Below are positions 61,526 to 64,000 of a stretch of DNA of 64,000 nucleotides, piece after piece. The position numbers were made by a program, and so were the translations under genes. The first letter of the stretch is position 1. Each line of letters opens with the position of its first letter. Source of the stretch: Labrys okinawensis (lineage in GTDB: Bacteria; Pseudomonadota; Alphaproteobacteria; Rhizobiales; Labraceae); NCBI RefSeq assembly GCF_002982075.1, contig NZ_PUEJ01000010.1, positions 205,318 to 269,317 on the forward strand, in the 5' to 3' direction. The notes under the pieces were generated by a model. It ran no database searches. It saw nothing but the letters and a program-made list of their open reading frames with translations, and was not told where the DNA came from.

Positions 61526-62884
61526 ATGTTTGACAAGATCCTGATCGCGAACCGCGGCGAGATCGCCTTGCGCGTGCTGCGCGCCTGCAAGGAACTCGGC
61601 ATCAAGACGGTGGCTGTCCATTCCACCGCTGATGCCGATGCCATGCATGTGAAGCTGGCAGACGAAAGCGTCTGCATCGGGCCCCCGCCGGCCCGAGAAA
61701 GCTATCTCAACATTCCCGCTCTGATCGCGGCTTGCGAGATCACCGGCGCCGAGGCCGTGCATCCGGGCTATGGCTTCCTGTCGGAAAACGCCCGCTTCGC
61801 CGACATTCTCGAGCAGCACAACATCGCCTTCATCGGCCCCAAGGCCGAGCATATCCGCATGATGGGCGACAAGATCGAGGCCAAGCGTACCGCCAAGCGC
61901 CTCGGCATTCCCTGCGTGCCCGGCTCGGACGGCGGCGTCACCAATGACGCCGATGCCGCCCGCATCGCCGACGAGATCGGCTATCCCGTGCTGGTCAAGG
62001 CGGCTGCCGGCGGCGGTGGCCGCGGCATGAAGGTGGCTCTGACGGCCGAAGATCTGCCCGATGCGCTCGCCACCGCGCGGGCGGAGGCGCTTGCGGCCTT
62101 TGGCGACGATGCGGTCTACCTGGAGAAATATCTGCAGAAGCCCCGCCATATCGAATTGCAGGTCCTCGGCGATGGCCAGGGTCACGCCATCCATCTGGGC
62201 GAACGCGACTGTTCGCTGCAGCGCCGCCACCAGAAGGTGTGGGAGGAAGGCCCTTCGCCTGCCCTCAATGCCGCCCAGCGCAACAAGATCGGCGACATCG
62301 TCGCCAAGGCGATGATCGAGCTCGGCTATGTCGGCGCCGGCACCATCGAGTTCCTCTATGAGAATGGCGAGTTCTATTTCATCGAGATGAACACGCGCAT
62401 CCAGGTGGAACATCCGGTCACCGAGATGATCACCGGCATCGATCTGGTCAACGAGCAGATCAAGATTGCCGCGGGCTCCCCGCTGTCGATCAAGCAGTCG
62501 GACGTGCAGATCGAAGGCCATGCCATCGAATGCCGCATCAACGCCGAGAATGCCGCGACCTTCCGGCCCTCGCCCGGCACGATCAGCTATTTCCACCCGC
62601 CGGGCGGGCTGGGCGTGCGTGTCGATTCGGCCGTCTACCAGGGCTACAAGATCCCGCCCTATTACGATTCGCTGATCGGCAAGCTGATCGTGCACGGCCG
62701 CACCCGCACCGAATGCCTGATGCGCCTGCGCCGGGCCATCGACGAGTTCGTGGTCGACGGCGTGGAGACCACCCTGCCGCTGTTCCGCACCCTGGTGCGC
62801 AATGCGGACATCCAGAACGGTCTCTACGACATTCACTGGCTCGAGAAATTTCTCGAAGCCGGCGGCATGAGCGATAGCGCCTAG
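61526..62884 (+). CDS. accC: Biotin carboxylase of acetyl-CoA carboxylase
   Basis: 452 residues. ATP-grasp enzyme that carboxylates biotin on AccB. Motifs: ILIANRGEIALRVLRACKELG, HPGYGFLSENARFA, the glycine-rich ATP loop AAAGGGGRGMK, ERDCSLQRRHQKVWEE and FIEMNTRIQVEHPVTEM. Full length. Confidence 0.97.
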   Translation: MFDKILIANRGEIALRVLRACKELGIKTVAVHSTADADAMHVKLADESVCIGPPPARESYLNIPALIAACEITGAEAVHPGYGFLSENARFADILEQHNIAFIGPKAEHIRMMGDKIEAKRTAKRLGIPCVPGSDGGVTNDADAARIADEIGYPVLVKAAAGGGGRGMKVALTAEDLPDALATARAEALAAFGDDAVYLEKYLQKPRHIELQVLGDGQGHAIHLGERDCSLQRRHQKVWEEGPSPALNAAQRNKIGDIVAKAMIELGYVGAGTIEFLYENGEFYFIEMNTRIQVEHPVTEMITGIDLVNEQIKIAAGSPLSIKQSDVQIEGHAIECRINAENAATFRPSPGTISYFHPPGGLGVRVDSAVYQGYKIPPYYDSLIGKLIVHGRTRTECLMRLRRAIDEFVVDGVETTLPLFRTLVRNADIQNGLYDIHWLEKFLEAGGMSDSA

Positions 62885-62894
62885 GCCTTTCGCC

Positions 62895-63563
62895 ATGTCT
62901 GGCGCCGAGCTCAATCTGGAGATCACGCCGCAGGTCCTGCTCAAGGCCTATGCCTGCGGTATCTTCCCGATGGCCGAAAGCGCCGACGATCCCGGCCTTT
63001 ACTGGGTCGAGCCGGAATTTCGCGGCATCATCCCGCTCGACGGGGTGATCGTCTCCCACCGTCTTGCACGAACCATCCGCTCCGACCGCTTCGAGATCGT
63101 GGTGGACCGCGACTTCGACGCAGTGATCGACGGCTGCGCCCAAGCCGGGCCGGGACGTCGTACCACCTGGATCAATGCCTCGATTCGCCGGCTATACGGC
63201 GAATTGTTCCGATTGGGCCATTGCCATACGGTCGAGGCCTATCGCAACGGCCGGCTGGTGGGTGGCCTCTATGGCGTCGACCTCGGCGGCGCCTTCTTCG
63301 GCGAAAGCATGTTCCACCGCGAGAGCGACGCCTCCAAGGTTGCCCTCGTCCATTTGGTCGCCCGGCTGCGTCGCGGCGGCTACCAGTTGCTGGATACCCA
63401 ATTCGTCACCGACCATCTCACCAGTCTCGGCGCAATCGAATTGCCGCGTTCCCTCTATCACCGCTTGCTCGACGACGCCGTGGCCGCGGATGGCGATTTT
63501 CTCGCCTGGCCAAAGGAAGAATCCAGGAGCGGCACCGAAATTCTGGCTGCTCTTGCCGATTGA
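62895..63563 (+). CDS. aat: Leucyl/phenylalanyl-tRNA--protein transferase
   Basis: 222 residues. It adds Leu or Phe from tRNA to proteins with N-terminal Arg or Lys, marking them for ClpAP (N-degron pathway). Motifs: YACGIFPMAESADDP, WVEPEFRGIIPLD, VEAYRNGRLVGGLYGVDLGGAFFGESMFH. Follows accC by ten bases, as in many alphaproteobacteria. Confidence 0.96.
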   Translation: MSGAELNLEITPQVLLKAYACGIFPMAESADDPGLYWVEPEFRGIIPLDGVIVSHRLARTIRSDRFEIVVDRDFDAVIDGCAQAGPGRRTTWINASIRRLYGELFRLGHCHTVEAYRNGRLVGGLYGVDLGGAFFGESMFHRESDASKVALVHLVARLRRGGYQLLDTQFVTDHLTSLGAIELPRSLYHRLLDDAVAADGDFLAWPKEESRSGTEILAALAD

Positions 63564-63670
63564 GCCGGCCGCCCGGAAAGGCTGGCCGGACCCCGCCAAT
63601 AGGCGATCGCGGGCATGGGCACACCGATGCTGGGGAAGCCGGCCACTATCGCGATAGATTGCCGGCACTA

Positions 63671-64000
63671 GAGCATTATGAAATTAGGTTCGATCATATC
63701 CTGCGTTAGCGAAGAAATTCGCGCATTCGCAGGGTTTGGTCTGCTGCAAGATGTGCTGGATGGCGTGCGTGAGCTCATCGAGAGAACGAGCGGCGGCTTG
63801 GCGCAGCCAGTGTTTGAGTTTGGCGAAGAACTGCTCGATTGGGTTCAAATCGGGGGAGTATTTGGGCAGAAATAGCAGCTTTGCTCCTGCCTCTCGGATG
63901 GCTTGGCGTACCTGCTTTCCCTTGTGGGAGCCAAGATTGTCCATGACGACGATGTCGCCCGGCTTCAAGGTTGGAACCAGTTGGGTTTCCACATAGGTGC
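63671..64000 (-). mobile_element. End of an IS630-type insertion sequence
   Basis: The transposase gene stops at 63684. A TA dinucleotide lies at 63669-63670, as expected for IS630/mariner-family targets, so the element end is probably at 63671 (GAGCATTATG...). The other end is outside the window. It lies about 110 bases downstream of aat and interrupts no visible gene. Confidence 0.7.
63684..64000 (-). CDS. IS630-family transposase, C-terminal part (runs off the right edge)
   Basis: About 105 codons of the DDE endonuclease domain, open to the right edge. The second catalytic aspartate is in VVMDNLGSHKG and the final glutamate in PKYSPDLNPIEQFFAKLKHWLR, both diagnostic of IS630 transposases (DDE_3). 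The C-terminus is intact. A GTG at 63992 is not the true start, because the frame continues beyond the window. Confidence 0.88.
   Translation of the reverse strand, partial: TYVETQLVPTLKPGDIVVMDNLGSHKGKQVRQAIREAGAKLLFLPKYSPDLNPIEQFFAKLKHWLRQAAARSLDELTHAIQHILQQTKPCECANFFANAGYDRT

Noticed and set aside
61322..62944. 540-codon minus-strand open frame
   Set aside because: Antisense to accB/accC; translation is low-complexity.

Overview
The window is chromosomal DNA of a high-GC alphaproteobacterium, most probably of the order Hyphomicrobiales (Rhizobiales). The evidence is: the long conserved block trpE-trpG-trpD-trpC-moaC-moeA-lexA-comEC-gltX-gltA-lpxB-lpxI-lpxA-fabZ-lpxD-bamA-rseP-cdsA-uppS-frr-pyrH-tsf-rpsB-dnaE-lolD-lolC-proS; a SAM-II riboswitch in front of metZ; GTTC-N7-GTTC SOS boxes; LpxI instead of LpxH; a double-length Dcd; a ubiquinol-cytochrome c chaperone; and two GCG_CRPN-type secreted proteins. 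The genus cannot be fixed by eye.

Left part (1-12.2 kb): a partial xdhC runs off the left edge. It is followed by a REP-like double palindrome, metZ with its SAM-II riboswitch, dcd, a drug-efflux-type MFS pump divergent from an ArsR-type regulator with palindromes between them, then a GntR/FCD regulator with a complete binding-protein ABC importer (substrate unknown), and a GNAT acetyltransferase translationally coupled to tpiA.

Centre (12.2-50.1 kb): this part is housekeeping. It holds ppiD, tryptophan genes (trpE separated from trpGDC by a 4-TM protein and a minus-strand Ca2+/H+ antiporter), molybdopterin genes coupled to trpC, lexA, comEC, gltX and gltA. A long minus-strand run follows for lipid A and outer membrane assembly (lpxB/I/A, fabZ, lpxD, bamA, rseP), lipid and undecaprenyl precursors (cdsA, uppS), translation (frr, tsf, rpsB, proS), pyrH, dnaE and lipoprotein release (lolDC).

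Right part (50-64 kb): looser and more accessory. It holds a candidate small RNA with a strong intrinsic terminator, cysG, two small GCG_CRPN secreted proteins, tRNA-Pro(GGG), an unrecognised two-gene operon, a 59-residue membrane peptide, a cold-shock protein, a polyprenol-linked glycosyltransferase with GtrA, BamE-like and cytochrome bc1 assembly genes, a DsbA-like protein, aroQ-accB-accC, aat, and the end of an IS630-type transposase at the right edge.

The most interesting thread is a possible local SOS regulon. The alphaproteobacterial LexA box occurs in front of lexA, in front of an unannotatable-by-size 32-codon membrane peptide between lolD and dnaE (with the box between a good -35 and the -10 position), and in front of the unknown two-gene operon after tRNA-Pro. 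The 32-codon gene is similar in size, topology and control to SOS-induced division inhibitors such as Caulobacter SidA, but homology cannot be claimed from this sequence alone.
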